From positions 1 to 25,184 of the forward strand of contig CAZWRL010000011.1 of the NCBI GenBank assembly GCA_964636345.1: a stretch of 25,184 nt of DNA. Reading direction: 5' to 3'. Source of the stretch: JBBTXJ01 sp964636345. GTDB taxonomy: Bacteria > Patescibacteriota > Patescibacteriia > Magasanikbacterales > JBBTXJ01. Position numbers and translations under genes: made by a program. This document shows positions 1 to 6,653 of the stretch, piece by piece (position 1 is the stretch's first letter; every line of letters starts with the position of its first letter). The notes beneath the pieces were generated by a model. That model was not told the DNA's origin and did no database searches. It worked only from the letters and a program-made list of their open reading frames with translations.

Positions 1-728
1 AATTAACGCCGCATATTCGTGCCATTGAAACGGGGCTCTCAAGCGATCCATTGATGAATCGGCGATTATCCGCGCTGGACAACATTACGCTCATTTCAAA
101 TTCTGACGCGCATAGTTTGGAGAAACTGGGGCGCGAAGCAAATGTGTTTGATCTGCCGAAGGTGACGTACGCGGCGATTACCGATGCGATTGCAACCGGT
201 GACCGCGCGCGTTTTTTATATACCATTGAATTTTTTCCCGAAGAAGGGAAATATCATTTTGATGGCCATCGCGATTGCGGAGTTTCGCTTCATCCGCGCG
301 ATTCAGCGCGCGAGGGCTTTCGGTGTCCCACCTGTAAGAAGCCGCTTACGATTGGCGTGATGAACCGAGTGGAGGCGTTGGCGGATCGCACGGAAGACGC
401 GGTGCCAATGGAGCGCTTTATTGGCTGCAAAAAAATCATTCCCCTTGATGCGATTATCGCCGACACTCTGGGAGTGGGCACGGCAAGCAAACGCGTGCGC
501 GCATTGTATGATCAGTTGATTACCGGCGCTGGCAGTGAATTTTTTGTGTTATTAGATGCGCCTGCGGAAGCCATCGCGCGCGCGAGTTCTCCCGCAGTTG
601 CCGAAGCCATCGCGCGTGTGCGCGCAGGGAATATTACGATAGTGCCCGGGTATGATGGTGTGTACGGAAGAGTAAAAATTTTTGATGATGAGGAACGCAC
701 ACGCGCGGCACAACAACCATTGCTCTGA
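1..728 (+). CDS. Endonuclease Q-like PHP-domain protein, 3' part
   Basis: The frame is open from the window edge (first complete codon at base 3), so the start lies upstream; the ATG at 51 is internal. The visible 241 residues begin TPHIRAIETGLSSDP, followed by MNRRLSALDN and the PHP-type metal motif SNSDAHS. The second half carries a probable zinc site: HRDCGVSLHP, then CPTCKK. EndoQ-type proteins combine a PHP metal-dependent hydrolase with a C-terminal zinc region and nick DNA 5' of deaminated bases; bacterial members are often annotated just as PHP-domain or UvrD-like proteins. The role in base-damage repair is inferred from this family. The gene ends with TGA directly before a strong terminator, so it is the last gene of its unit. 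Confidence 0.8.
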   Translation, partial: LTPHIRAIETGLSSDPLMNRRLSALDNITLISNSDAHSLEKLGREANVFDLPKVTYAAITDAIATGDRARFLYTIEFFPEEGKYHFDGHRDCGVSLHPRDSAREGFRCPTCKKPLTIGVMNRVEALADRTEDAVPMERFIGCKKIIPLDAIIADTLGVGTASKRVRALYDQLITGAGSEFFVLLDAPAEAIARASSPAVAEAIARVRAGNITIVPGYDGVYGRVKIFDDEERTRAAQQPLL

Positions 729-762
729 AAACATAAAATCCCGTTGAAGGGATTTTATGTTT
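729..762. terminator. Strong hairpin terminator after the EndoQ-like gene
   Basis: A perfect 14-bp inverted repeat (729-742 with 749-762) with loop gttgaa starts on the base after the stop codon. The right arm ends in TTTTATGTTT. The A/T-rich stem ends make it usable from both strands, so it may also end transcripts of the convergent small basic gene. Confidence 0.85.
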
Positions 763-777
763 GTAGCGCATCGCGCA

Positions 778-912
778 TTATCTTCGCTTTCGCTTGCGTG
801 ATGAGCGGCGGCGCTTTCGCGGTGCGGCACGCTTCTTTGCGCGACGCTTCACCGCCTTGCGGCGGCGTGCTGGGCGCTTCTTTGCTGCCTTTCGGCGTTT
901 TCGTGCGGCCAT
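778..912 (-). CDS. 44-aa extremely basic protein, possible nucleic-acid-binding
   Basis: The ORF begins at ATG 912, eight bases after an ideal AGGAGGTG, and ends in TAA at 778. It starts MAARKRRKAAKKRPARRR and ends SSRKRKRR. Apart from Lys/Arg it holds only Ala, Pro, Ser, one Val and the initiator Met, with no acidic or aromatic residue. Such composition fits histone-H1-like, protamine-like or very small ribosome-associated proteins; I cannot assign it to a family, and it does not look like the known small ribosomal protein Thx. It is convergent with the EndoQ-like gene, and only the short stretch 763-777 lies between the terminator and its stop. The strong ribosome-binding site and long leader (about 240 bases to the next element) suggest high, regulated expression; this is inference. 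Confidence 0.75.
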   Translation of the reverse strand: MAARKRRKAAKKRPARRRKAVKRRAKKRAAPRKRRRSSRKRKRR

Positions 913-943
913 AGTAGTGCCACCTCCTTCCTCAGAGAATTTT

Positions 944-961
944 GAAACAAATGATTGTTTC
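944..961. repeat. Inverted repeat in the leader of the basic-protein gene
   Basis: GAAACAA (944-950) and TTGTTTC (955-961) form a perfect 7-bp inverted repeat with a 4-base spacer, about 32 bases upstream of the start codon. It could be an operator or an RNA hairpin ahead of the ribosome-binding site. No convincing -35/-10 pair could be fixed for this gene in 960-1095. Confidence 0.4.
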
Positions 962-1071
962 TTAAGTTAAGGGGAATTTTTACGACAAGCATTGATAAAA
1001 ATTCCTGTATACATATTGTACAGTGTTTCAGAAAGTAAAAGAATGGTTTTTTGTGACAACTGTGGATAACT

Positions 1072-1093
1072 AAATTTGCATACATGCAAATTT
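1072..1093. repeat. 9-bp perfect inverted repeat in intergenic DNA
   Basis: AAATTTGCA (1072-1080) and TGCAAATTT (1085-1093) flank the 4-base spacer taca. The site lies in the A/T-rich gap between the basic-protein gene and tRNA-Lys, right beside a palindromic repeat. It could be a protein-binding site; there is no further evidence. Confidence 0.4.
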
Positions 1094-1094
1094 T

Positions 1095-1136
1095 ATCCCG
1101 AGCGACCCCGAATTCATTTTGGGGGAGTCGAAGGAT
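1095..1136. repeat. REP-like palindromic element
   Basis: On the minus strand it reads ATCCTTCGACTCCC at one end and GGTCGCTCGGGAT at the other. ATCC/GGAT pair at the ends, CGAC/GTCG further in, and CCCC/GGGG around an A/T-rich centre. The ends resemble the short palindromes CCCTTCAACAAGCTCAGGG (in thrS) and the repeat at 21571, which suggests one loose family of dispersed elements. Confidence 0.55.
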
Positions 1137-1152
1137 CTCATGATTATTCAAG

Positions 1153-1188
1153 AAAATAAAAATATCCATCAATGGATATTTTTATTTT
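1153..1188 (-). terminator. Terminator after tRNA-Lys
   Basis: A long inverted repeat (1153-1169 with 1172-1188) lies two bases beyond the 3' end of tRNA-Lys on the minus strand. The core is ATCC/GGAT with A-rich and T-rich flanks, giving a U-rich tail in either direction. Confidence 0.75.
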
Positions 1189-1189
1189 G

Positions 1190-1262
1190 TGGGTCGCCTG
1201 GGAATCGAACCCAGAACCTCTTCGTTAAGAGCGAATTGCTCTGCCAATTGAGCTAGCGACCC
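1190..1262 (-). tRNA. tRNA-Lys (anticodon CTT)
   Basis: The reverse strand folds into a full cloverleaf: acceptor GGGTCGC/GCGACCC, D arm GCTC/GAGC, anticodon loop CTCTTAA with CTT at positions 34-36, T arm CTGGG/CCCAG with loop TTCGATT, discriminator A. CCA is not encoded. The only flaw is an A-G mismatch at the top of the anticodon stem. The acceptor is like that of E. coli tRNA-Lys. It has its own promoter and terminator, so it is a single-gene unit. Confidence 0.95.
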
Positions 1263-1280
1263 AATTTTTTGGGCGAAATA

Positions 1281-1309
1281 ATAGTAACACTTTTATTTAT
1301 TTTTGGCAA
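1281..1309 (-). promoter_or_regulatory. Promoter of tRNA-Lys
   Basis: On the minus strand TTGCCA (1304-1309) and TACTAT (1281-1286) are separated by exactly 17 bases. The predicted start near 1274 leaves a leader of about 12 bases before the tRNA. The box lies just after the stop of the F420-ligase-like gene. Confidence 0.75.
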
Positions 1310-1311
1310 GA

Positions 1312-2025
1312 TCAAAGTTTCCGCACAATACAGAGTGGTGTTTGTTCAGAAGATTGACCAAGCGGGTTGTCGCGGAATACGTGTGTGCAGAAATCGTCAG
1401 TAATATTTTTTTCAGATTTTCCGAGAATGGCAACACCCAAATCATTTGCATCAATAATGACCACGCGTGCGCCAAGTTCCTGCGCAAGCTCGCGCGCAAC
1501 GCCGTTTGGATTTTTGGGGCCGAGCTTTGCGTATTCATTGTACGGCGGTAGCGTGTAGGAGCACGGGCCATCAATGGCGTTGATATTTTTTCCTACCACT
1601 TTGTAGAATAACCCGCGTACACCAAATGGTTTAGTGATCGCGGAGATACACGCGGCGAAAAGAATACGCATGACACCGGCTTCGCGGATAGCGAGTTCCA
1701 TGGTCCACGGGCTACCCAGGCCAATGCCGTAGGGGGATTTGTGCACAAACTTTACGAGGAATTGAGCAAGCCGTGACGGATGGATGTCTTTAATGGGAAA
1801 TGCGCGACCCTGCGTGATGGCAACTACGCGTTCGCTGATAAACAAAAAATCACCGGGTTTGAGGTGTGGCGTGGCATACTCGGTGACGATCTGTTCCATA
1901 GCATCATGATTAGTGATGACGCGTGTTTTTATTGGGAACCGCGCGTAGCGTGTGCCTGTCACGTCAATTTCAATGTGTTTTCCTTGGTTTGGTTGTAGCT
2001 CGGTCTCCATAGGATGTGCTACCAT
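1312..2025 (-). CDS. F420-0:gamma-glutamyl ligase-like protein
   Basis: About 237 residues, beginning MVAHPMETELQPNQGK. Family-like blocks are PGDFLFISERVVAITQGR, SPWTMELAIREAG, GKNINAIDGPCSYTLPPYN and ARVVIIDANDLGVAILG, matching the CofE-type fold. CofE adds glutamate to coenzyme F420 in archaea and actinobacteria; Patescibacteria carry homologues without the rest of that pathway, so the true substrate is unknown and another amide-ligation role is possible. The frame extends upstream to 2358, but that part would run through the divergent methyltransferase gene. I chose ATG 2025 because a TACACT box at 2035-2040 puts the predicted transcript start three bases before it; ATG 2010 is the alternative. 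Confidence 0.7.
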   Translation of the reverse strand: MVAHPMETELQPNQGKHIEIDVTGTRYARFPIKTRVITNHDAMEQIVTEYATPHLKPGDFLFISERVVAITQGRAFPIKDIHPSRLAQFLVKFVHKSPYGIGLGSPWTMELAIREAGVMRILFAACISAITKPFGVRGLFYKVVGKNINAIDGPCSYTLPPYNEYAKLGPKNPNGVARELAQELGARVVIIDANDLGVAILGKSEKNITDDFCTHVFRDNPLGQSSEQTPLCIVRKL

Positions 2026-2034
2026 GGTACCCGA

Positions 2035-2040
2035 AGTGTA
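2035..2040 (-). promoter_or_regulatory. Possible -10 box of the F420-ligase-like gene
   Basis: TACACT on the minus strand, 9 bases before ATG 2025, would give a 3-base leader. No good -35 is seen. The short divergent gap (2026-2056) must also hold the control region of the methyltransferase gene. Confidence 0.4.
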
Positions 2041-2056
2041 AGGAACTCGCAATGCT

Positions 2057-2566
2057 ATGTGGCTGATTATTTTTTTCATCGGATTGGCTCTTGGCGCAAC
2101 ATTTGCGTACGCCGGTTTTCGTGGCGCGCCATGGGTGCCGATGCGCGCAGGTGACGTAGAACGTGTCGTGCGACTGGCAGCTATTAAGCCCGGACAAACG
2201 GTATATGACCTTGGTTGCGGCGATGGGCGATTGTTGTTTGCCGCGGCCACGCACGGTGCCGTCGCGCACGGATTTGAAATTTCTTTGCTGCCCTTTGTGA
2301 TTACGCAGGTGCGATGGTTATGCGCAAAACATCGGGCGCGCATCACCATTTCCTTCAAAGATTTTTGGTTTGCGGATTTGCGCGATGCGGATGTCGTTTA
2401 TTTTTTTCTCATGCCGGCTGCGTATCCGCGCTTGCAAGCAAAGTTACAAAAAGAATTAAAACCAGGCGCACGGGTACTTGCGTATGTCTGGCCGTTCCCT
2501 GATTGGAAACCGATACAGGTTGATGAAACCCCCGGTCGACCGACGATATACGTGTATAGAAAATAA
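2057..2566 (+). CDS. Membrane-anchored class I SAM-dependent methyltransferase
   Basis: 169 residues. An N-terminal hydrophobic helix (about residues 2-20) is followed by a compact Rossmann-type methyltransferase domain. SAM-binding motif I is VYDLGCGDGRLLFAA (residues 49-63), the acidic end of strand 2 is HGFEISLLP, and DVVYFFLMPAAYPRL fits motif IV. It is only a little longer than a minimal methyltransferase core. The substrate cannot be read from the sequence; a membrane or envelope molecule is a guess based on the TM anchor. AAGGA lies about 10 bases before the ATG. It is divergent from the F420-ligase-like gene and ends in a terminator hairpin shared with tRNA-Arg. Confidence 0.8.
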   Translation: MWLIIFFIGLALGATFAYAGFRGAPWVPMRAGDVERVVRLAAIKPGQTVYDLGCGDGRLLFAAATHGAVAHGFEISLLPFVITQVRWLCAKHRARITISFKDFWFADLRDADVVYFFLMPAAYPRLQAKLQKELKPGARVLAYVWPFPDWKPIQVDETPGRPTIYVYRK

Positions 2567-2599
2567 AAACCAGCCAGATCCGTGGATCTGGCTGGTTTT
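2566..2599. terminator. Bidirectional terminator between the methyltransferase and tRNA-Arg
   Basis: A 16-base arm (2566-2581) is perfectly complementary to 2584-2599, beginning in AAAA and ending in TTTT. It starts on the last base of the methyltransferase stop codon and ends three bases from the tRNA 3' end, so it can serve both convergent genes. Confidence 0.85.
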
Positions 2600-2601
2600 G
2601 G

Positions 2602-2673
2602 TGCGCCCGGAGGGATTCGAACCCCCGACCCTCTGATCCGAAGTCAGATGCTCTTCCACTGAGCTACGGGCGC
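2602..2673 (-). tRNA. tRNA-Arg (anticodon TCG)
   Basis: The reverse strand folds as acceptor GCGCCCG/CGGGCGC, D arm GCTC/GAGC, anticodon arm TCTGA/TCAGA around loop CTTCGGA (TCG at 34-36), T arm GGGGG/CCCTC with loop TTCGAAT, discriminator A, no encoded CCA. It starts immediately after the rnc terminator hairpin with no promoter visible in the gap, so it may be made by read-through from the rpmF-nusB-rnc unit. Confidence 0.95.
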
Positions 2674-2700
2674 AAAAGAGAGGGTTTAGCCCTCTCTTTT
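2674..2700 (-). terminator. Hairpin at the 3' end of rnc
   Basis: AAAAGAGAGGG (2674-2684) and CCCTCTCTTTT (2690-2700) are perfectly complementary around a 5-base loop. The rnc stop codon lies in the hairpin. The U-run is followed at once by the first base of tRNA-Arg, so this could be a leaky terminator or a processing signal separating rnc mRNA from the tRNA. Confidence 0.75.
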
Positions 2701-3408
2701 GGTAATGCTTGCCCCTTTCCATTTTTTGACGTGGAGCGCCGCTTCGGCTGCGGCAACTTGGGCCTCTTGCTTACTGGTGCCGGTTCCCTCGGCAACTAAT
2801 TCTTTTCCCAGGTAGACCCCCACGCGGAAGAATTTATTATGGTCAGGCCCCTCTTCTTCCATCACCTTGTAGGTTGGCGTAATGCCAGCTTTTTCTTGCG
2901 CGGATTCCTGGAATCGTGATTTGGAATCAAGATACAAACCGTTGTCAAGAATGTTGTCAATATGACTCCACACCCATCGTTCAATAAATTTTTGTGACAC
3001 CGCGTATCCTTGATCAATATAGATGGCGCCAATGAGCGCTTCCATGCAGTTTGCCATGATATAATCGCGCGCTTTGGTGCCTGTTTCCTGTGATTCCCCC
3101 TTGCTTAAATACAGATAGGGTTCCAGGCCGATTTTTTTAGCAATCTGCGCGAGCATTTTTGCATTCACCAGCGCCGCGCGCCAGTTGGTGAGTTCGCCTT
3201 CAGGATTATTATAGGTTTGGAAGAGTAGCTCCGTGATCACCAATTCAAGCACGGCGTCGCCCAAGAATTCCAGGCGTTCATTATGGCCGAGTTCAAAATC
3301 TTTATTTTCGTTCAAATACGAGCGATGCACCATGGCTTGGCGCAAAAGATTTTGATTCTTAAACTCAATGTTCAATTTTTCTTCCAGTTTAGCAATGTCT
3401 TTTTTCAT
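2686..3408 (-). CDS. rnc: Ribonuclease III
   Basis: 240 residues, a normal RNase III length. The signature HNERLEFLGDAVLELV (residues 42-57) carries the catalytic Glu/Asp cluster, and DYIMANCMEALIGAIYID is the second acidic motif. A double-stranded RNA-binding domain follows (about 158-230), ending GTGTSKQEAQVAAAEAAL. The enzyme cuts double-stranded RNA, chiefly pre-rRNA and structured mRNA. Its start overlaps the nusB stop by four bases (ATGA), so the two are translationally coupled in rpmF-nusB-rnc. In many bacteria rpmF and rnc are separated by plsX/fab/acpP genes; these are absent here, which fits loss of fatty-acid synthesis. Confidence 0.97.
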   Translation of the reverse strand: MKKDIAKLEEKLNIEFKNQNLLRQAMVHRSYLNENKDFELGHNERLEFLGDAVLELVITELLFQTYNNPEGELTNWRAALVNAKMLAQIAKKIGLEPYLYLSKGESQETGTKARDYIMANCMEALIGAIYIDQGYAVSQKFIERWVWSHIDNILDNGLYLDSKSRFQESAQEKAGITPTYKVMEEEGPDHNKFFRVGVYLGKELVAEGTGTSKQEAQVAAAEAALHVKKWKGASITKREG

Positions 3409-3881
3409 GCGGTTGATTGATCAGATGAGGTTGTTTTTGGCTCCTCTCCTATTTTCTCGCCGGCCGCTACCATGTCCTTGTAGATAGCGCCGAGCACGCC
3501 GTTGACAAAACGTCCCGATGAATGCCCGCCAAATGTTTTGGCAATTTCAATTGCCTCATTAATGGCAACTTTGGCAGGGATTTTTTCATCAAATTTTAAT
3601 TCGTAGACCCCGATGCGCAGTACGTTCCGATCAACCACCATGATTTGTTCAAGCGGCCAATCTGGTGCGTAGCGCATGATGAGCGCGTCAACGTCAGCGC
3701 GTTTTTCCAAGACGCCGCGGAAGAGCGCGCGAGCAAAATCCGCGTCATCGCCAATGCCCGGCGCAAATTCGTTGATGTTATTCTCGAGCATTTCTGGCGA
3801 GACCGTATCAATCGTGCCTCGCATATCTTCTTCATACAGGGTCTGCATGACGATTGAGCGTGCGGCGTGGCGATTAGACAT
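3405..3881 (-). CDS. nusB: Transcription antitermination factor NusB
   Basis: 158 residues from ATG 3881 (MSNRHAARSIVMQTLYEEDM). The open frame continues upstream to 4001, but that part overlaps rpmF in another frame, and MSNRHAAR is the normal NusB N-terminus. Diagnostic C-terminal blocks are VDRNVLRIGVYEL, KVAINEAIEIAKTFGG and RFVNGVLGAIYKDM. NusB binds boxA RNA with S10 (NusE) and prevents premature termination in rRNA operons. About 15 residues of polar tail (EKIGEEPKTTSSDQS) exceed the core. It lies 29 bases after rpmF without a clear ribosome-binding site and overlaps rnc by four bases. Confidence 0.95.
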   Translation of the reverse strand: MSNRHAARSIVMQTLYEEDMRGTIDTVSPEMLENNINEFAPGIGDDADFARALFRGVLEKRADVDALIMRYAPDWPLEQIMVVDRNVLRIGVYELKFDEKIPAKVAINEAIEIAKTFGGHSSGRFVNGVLGAIYKDMVAAGEKIGEEPKTTSSDQSTA

Positions 3882-3910
3882 AGGAAAGAGCGTGAGTAAT
3901 GGAGAGGATG

Positions 3911-4087
3911 TTAGGCGACTTTTATGTGTTGTCGTCCGCGATATTTGCCGCAGGATGCGCACACGCGATGCGGACGCACCGGCTTTTTGCATTGCGGGCA
4001 CATAGTAAGACCGGTTGCTTTCAGGGCAAAGTGAGACGCGCGGCGTTTTGCTGAAGATCGGGTTCGTCGTTGGTTGGGTAGTGGCAT
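3911..4087 (-). CDS. rpmF: 50S ribosomal protein L32
   Basis: 58 residues, beginning MPLPNQRRTRSSAKRRAS and ending RGRQHIKVA. The four cysteines C30, C33, C43 and C46 (CPQC, CASC) form the zinc ribbon typical of zinc-binding L32. Length and N-terminus match the family well. L32 is part of the large ribosomal subunit. It is the first gene of the rpmF-nusB-rnc unit. A near-consensus promoter places the predicted transcription start on the A of its ATG, so the message is probably leaderless, with no ribosome-binding site. Confidence 0.96.
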   Translation of the reverse strand: MPLPNQRRTRSSAKRRASHFALKATGLTMCPQCKKPVRPHRVCASCGKYRGRQHIKVA

Positions 4088-4093
4088 AGCTTT

Positions 4094-4122
4094 AGTATAG
4101 GGAATAATGGCCTGTTTTTCAA
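4094..4122 (-). promoter_or_regulatory. Promoter of rpmF-nusB-rnc, predicted leaderless
   Basis: On the minus strand TTGAAA (4117-4122), 17 bases, TATACT (4094-4099). Six bases then separate the -10 box from the ATG, so the expected start (seven bases after the -10) is the A at 4087, the initiation codon itself. Confidence 0.85.
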
Positions 4123-4157
4123 GCCGCGCGTATCATATCACAGTGGTGGCGATACGT

Positions 4158-6650
4158 CTAGAGCAAGGTAACGCTTGCCACACTATCACCCGCTTCTTTG
4201 AACCGCATGATGCGAACGCCTTGGGTGGCGCGGCCAAGTGACGGCACGCTCCCAAAGGGCACGCGAATGACCTGGCCCTTTGTTGAGATGACCAAAATTT
4301 CTTGTTCAGTTTTTTTCTCCGTAATTTCCATGTTCACCAGCGGGCCTGTTTTTGCCGTGATGTTCATGGTTTTAATGCCTGATCCGCCGCGTCCCTGCAC
4401 CTTGTATTCCGCAAGCGCTGTTCGTTTGCCGAGGCCAAATTCAGACATGACAAACACTTCGTAGAGATCATTACCCTTTTTACCTTCCGCAGTCACCACA
4501 TCCATACCCACCACGCGTTCGCCATTCTTCAAACGAATACCGCGAACGCCGGCCGCGTTACGACCCATCGGCCGCGCCAATTTTTCTTTGAACCGAATTG
4601 CCTGGCCTTTTGCTGTGACAATCATAACATCGTCATTGCCGGTTGACGGGCGGATCCATTGCAGGTTATCTCCATCCTTGAGCCGGATCGCAATGAGGCC
4701 GGAGCGGCGCACGTTTGCGTAGTCCTCAATCGCGGTTTTCTTCACGAGACCTTTTTCCGTTGTCATAACGAGGAATTTGTAATCAGAGAGCGCGGTCAAA
4801 GTCAAAAGCGCGGTAACTTTTTCATTGGGCGCGAGCTGTAAAAAGTTCACCGCCGCCTGTCCCTTTGACGTGCGTGACGCTTGCGGGATGTCATACGCTT
4901 TCAGTTGAAACACGCGGCCGCGATTGGTGAAGAACAGTAAATCATCGTGCGTGTTGGTTGATTGCAAAAATTCAACTTCGTCTTCTTCTTTGGTGGTGAC
5001 GCCAATCACGCCCTTGCCGCCGCGCGCTTGCACCTTGAACGTATCCGGCGGCATGCGTTTTAAGTAGCCATCCTTGGTCATCATCACAATGACTTGTTCG
5101 TTTGGTACCAGGTCTTCAATGGAAAAATCCTTCACGCCGCGAGCAACCACTTTGGTGCGGCGTTCGTTGGCGTAATTTTTCTTGATTTCCAACAGTTCAT
5201 CCTTAATGATGCCGAGCATCTTTTTGCGCGATGCCAAAATGGATTCCAATTCTTTGATGAGCGCGAGTTTTTCTTTTAATTCGTCATCCACTTTTTGGCG
5301 TTCCAGGTTGGCCAAATTCTGCAAGCGCATTTCCAAGATGGCCACGGCCTGCGGTTCCGTGAAACGAAATTTGTCCATCAAATTTACCTTGGCCTGATCG
5401 CGGTCTTTAGATTTTTTGATGGTGGCAATAACGGCGTCAATTTTATCAATCGCCTTTTTCAAGCCCTCTAAGATGTGGGCGCGCGCTTTCGCTTTGTCCA
5501 GATCAAATTCGGTGCGACGTTTCACCACCACCTCGCGATGCTTGATAAACTCCTCCAGCATCATTTTCAAATTCAACACGCGCGGCTGGATGCCATCAAC
5601 AAGCGCGAGCGTGTTGAAGTGGAACGTTTCCTGGAGTTGCGTCATCTTAAACAAGTTGTTCAGCACCTTGCGCGGATACGCGTCTTTTTTGAGTTCAATC
5701 ACGATGCGCACCTTGCCTTTGCTGGATTCGTCGCGCAAATCTTTAATATCCTCAATTTTTTTGTCTTTTACGAGATCAGCAATTTTTTCTACCAAAGTCG
5801 CCTTGTTCACTTGATAGGGAATTTCCGTGACAATAATCTGGAAACCGTTTTTGTCTTCCACAATTTCCGTTTCCGCGCGCATGATAATCCCGCCGCGGCC
5901 CGTGGAATACGCCGCCTCAAGGTCTTTTTTGCTATAAATAATGCCGCCGGTTGGGAAGTCCGGCCCCTGCACAAATTGCAAAAGATCAACCACGGCCGCA
6001 TCCGGATTATCAATAATGTGAACCGTGGCGTCAATCAGTTCGCCCAAATTGTGTGGCGGAATGTTGGTAGCCATACCAACCGCAATGCCCACGGTTCCGT
6101 TGACGAGCAAATTCGGGAAACTGGCGGGAAGCACCGTAGGTTCTTGGTGCACGCCATCGTAGTTGGGTGCAAAGTCCACGGTGTTTTTTTCAATATCTTT
6201 CAAAAGTTCCTCTGCAAGCGGCATGAGTTTTGCTTCCGTGTATCGCATGGCGGCGGCGGCGTCCCCGTCAAGTGAACCAAAATTTCCTTGGCCAAGCACG
6301 AGTGGATGACGAAAGGAAAAATCCTGCGCCATGCGTACCATGGCATCATAGACGGACGTGTCGCCATGCGGATGATATTTCCCAAGGCAATCGCCCACGA
6401 TAGCGGCGGATTTTCTGAATTTTGCCGTATGTTTCAAACCCATCTGCCCCATGGCATAGAGAATGCGGCGATGCACCGGCTTCAAACCATCGCGCACATC
6501 AGGCAACGCGCGCGCCACAATCACGCTCATCGCGTAATCCAAATAAGAATTACGCATTTCCGTGACGATGGAACGCGGCGCAATAACGCCGGCGCCCGAC
6601 GGCGCCACTGGTTCAATTTCTTGCAGTTCTTGTTCTTGGGGTTTTGCCAT
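4158..6650 (-). CDS. gyrA: DNA gyrase subunit A
   Basis: 830 residues, full length. With GyrB it introduces negative supercoils using ATP. Near the N-terminus are the winged-helix and breakage-reunion domain, with KYHPHGDTSVYDAMVRMAQ at about 91-109 and the DNA-linking tyrosine Y137 in AAAMRYTEAKL. The quinolone-determining positions equivalent to E. coli S83 and D87 are T98 and D102. The C-terminal domain has the gyrase marker QARGGKG at 541-547 (usual form QRRGGKG), which supports GyrA over ParC, followed by beta-pinwheel blades. It is last in a three-gene unit with the MBL-fold and single-TM genes; the upstream stop lies 3 bases before its ATG. gyrB is not in the window. Confidence 0.96.
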   Translation of the reverse strand: MAKPQEQELQEIEPVAPSGAGVIAPRSIVTEMRNSYLDYAMSVIVARALPDVRDGLKPVHRRILYAMGQMGLKHTAKFRKSAAIVGDCLGKYHPHGDTSVYDAMVRMAQDFSFRHPLVLGQGNFGSLDGDAAAAMRYTEAKLMPLAEELLKDIEKNTVDFAPNYDGVHQEPTVLPASFPNLLVNGTVGIAVGMATNIPPHNLGELIDATVHIIDNPDAAVVDLLQFVQGPDFPTGGIIYSKKDLEAAYSTGRGGIIMRAETEIVEDKNGFQIIVTEIPYQVNKATLVEKIADLVKDKKIEDIKDLRDESSKGKVRIVIELKKDAYPRKVLNNLFKMTQLQETFHFNTLALVDGIQPRVLNLKMMLEEFIKHREVVVKRRTEFDLDKAKARAHILEGLKKAIDKIDAVIATIKKSKDRDQAKVNLMDKFRFTEPQAVAILEMRLQNLANLERQKVDDELKEKLALIKELESILASRKKMLGIIKDELLEIKKNYANERRTKVVARGVKDFSIEDLVPNEQVIVMMTKDGYLKRMPPDTFKVQARGGKGVIGVTTKEEDEVEFLQSTNTHDDLLFFTNRGRVFQLKAYDIPQASRTSKGQAAVNFLQLAPNEKVTALLTLTALSDYKFLVMTTEKGLVKKTAIEDYANVRRSGLIAIRLKDGDNLQWIRPSTGNDDVMIVTAKGQAIRFKEKLARPMGRNAAGVRGIRLKNGERVVGMDVVTAEGKKGNDLYEVFVMSEFGLGKRTALAEYKVQGRGGSGIKTMNITAKTGPLVNMEITEKKTEQEILVISTKGQVIRVPFGSVPSLGRATQGVRIMRFKEAGDSVASVTLL

Positions 6651-6653
6651 ACA

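Noticed and set aside
849..1172. 107-aa minus-strand ORF over the intergenic region
   Set aside because: Crosses the REP-like element and part of the tRNA terminator, lacks a ribosome-binding site, and overlaps the better-supported small basic gene in another frame.
2456..2722. 88-aa minus-strand ORF over tRNA-Arg
   Set aside because: Translation of the tRNA and its flanking terminators; the familiar CARSSVEEHLTSDQRVGGSN pattern is a known artefact of translated tRNA.
5475..6275. 266-aa plus-strand ORF opposite gyrA
   Set aside because: Antisense to conserved GyrA sequence, with His/Phe/Asn-rich shadow composition and no ribosome-binding site or promoter.
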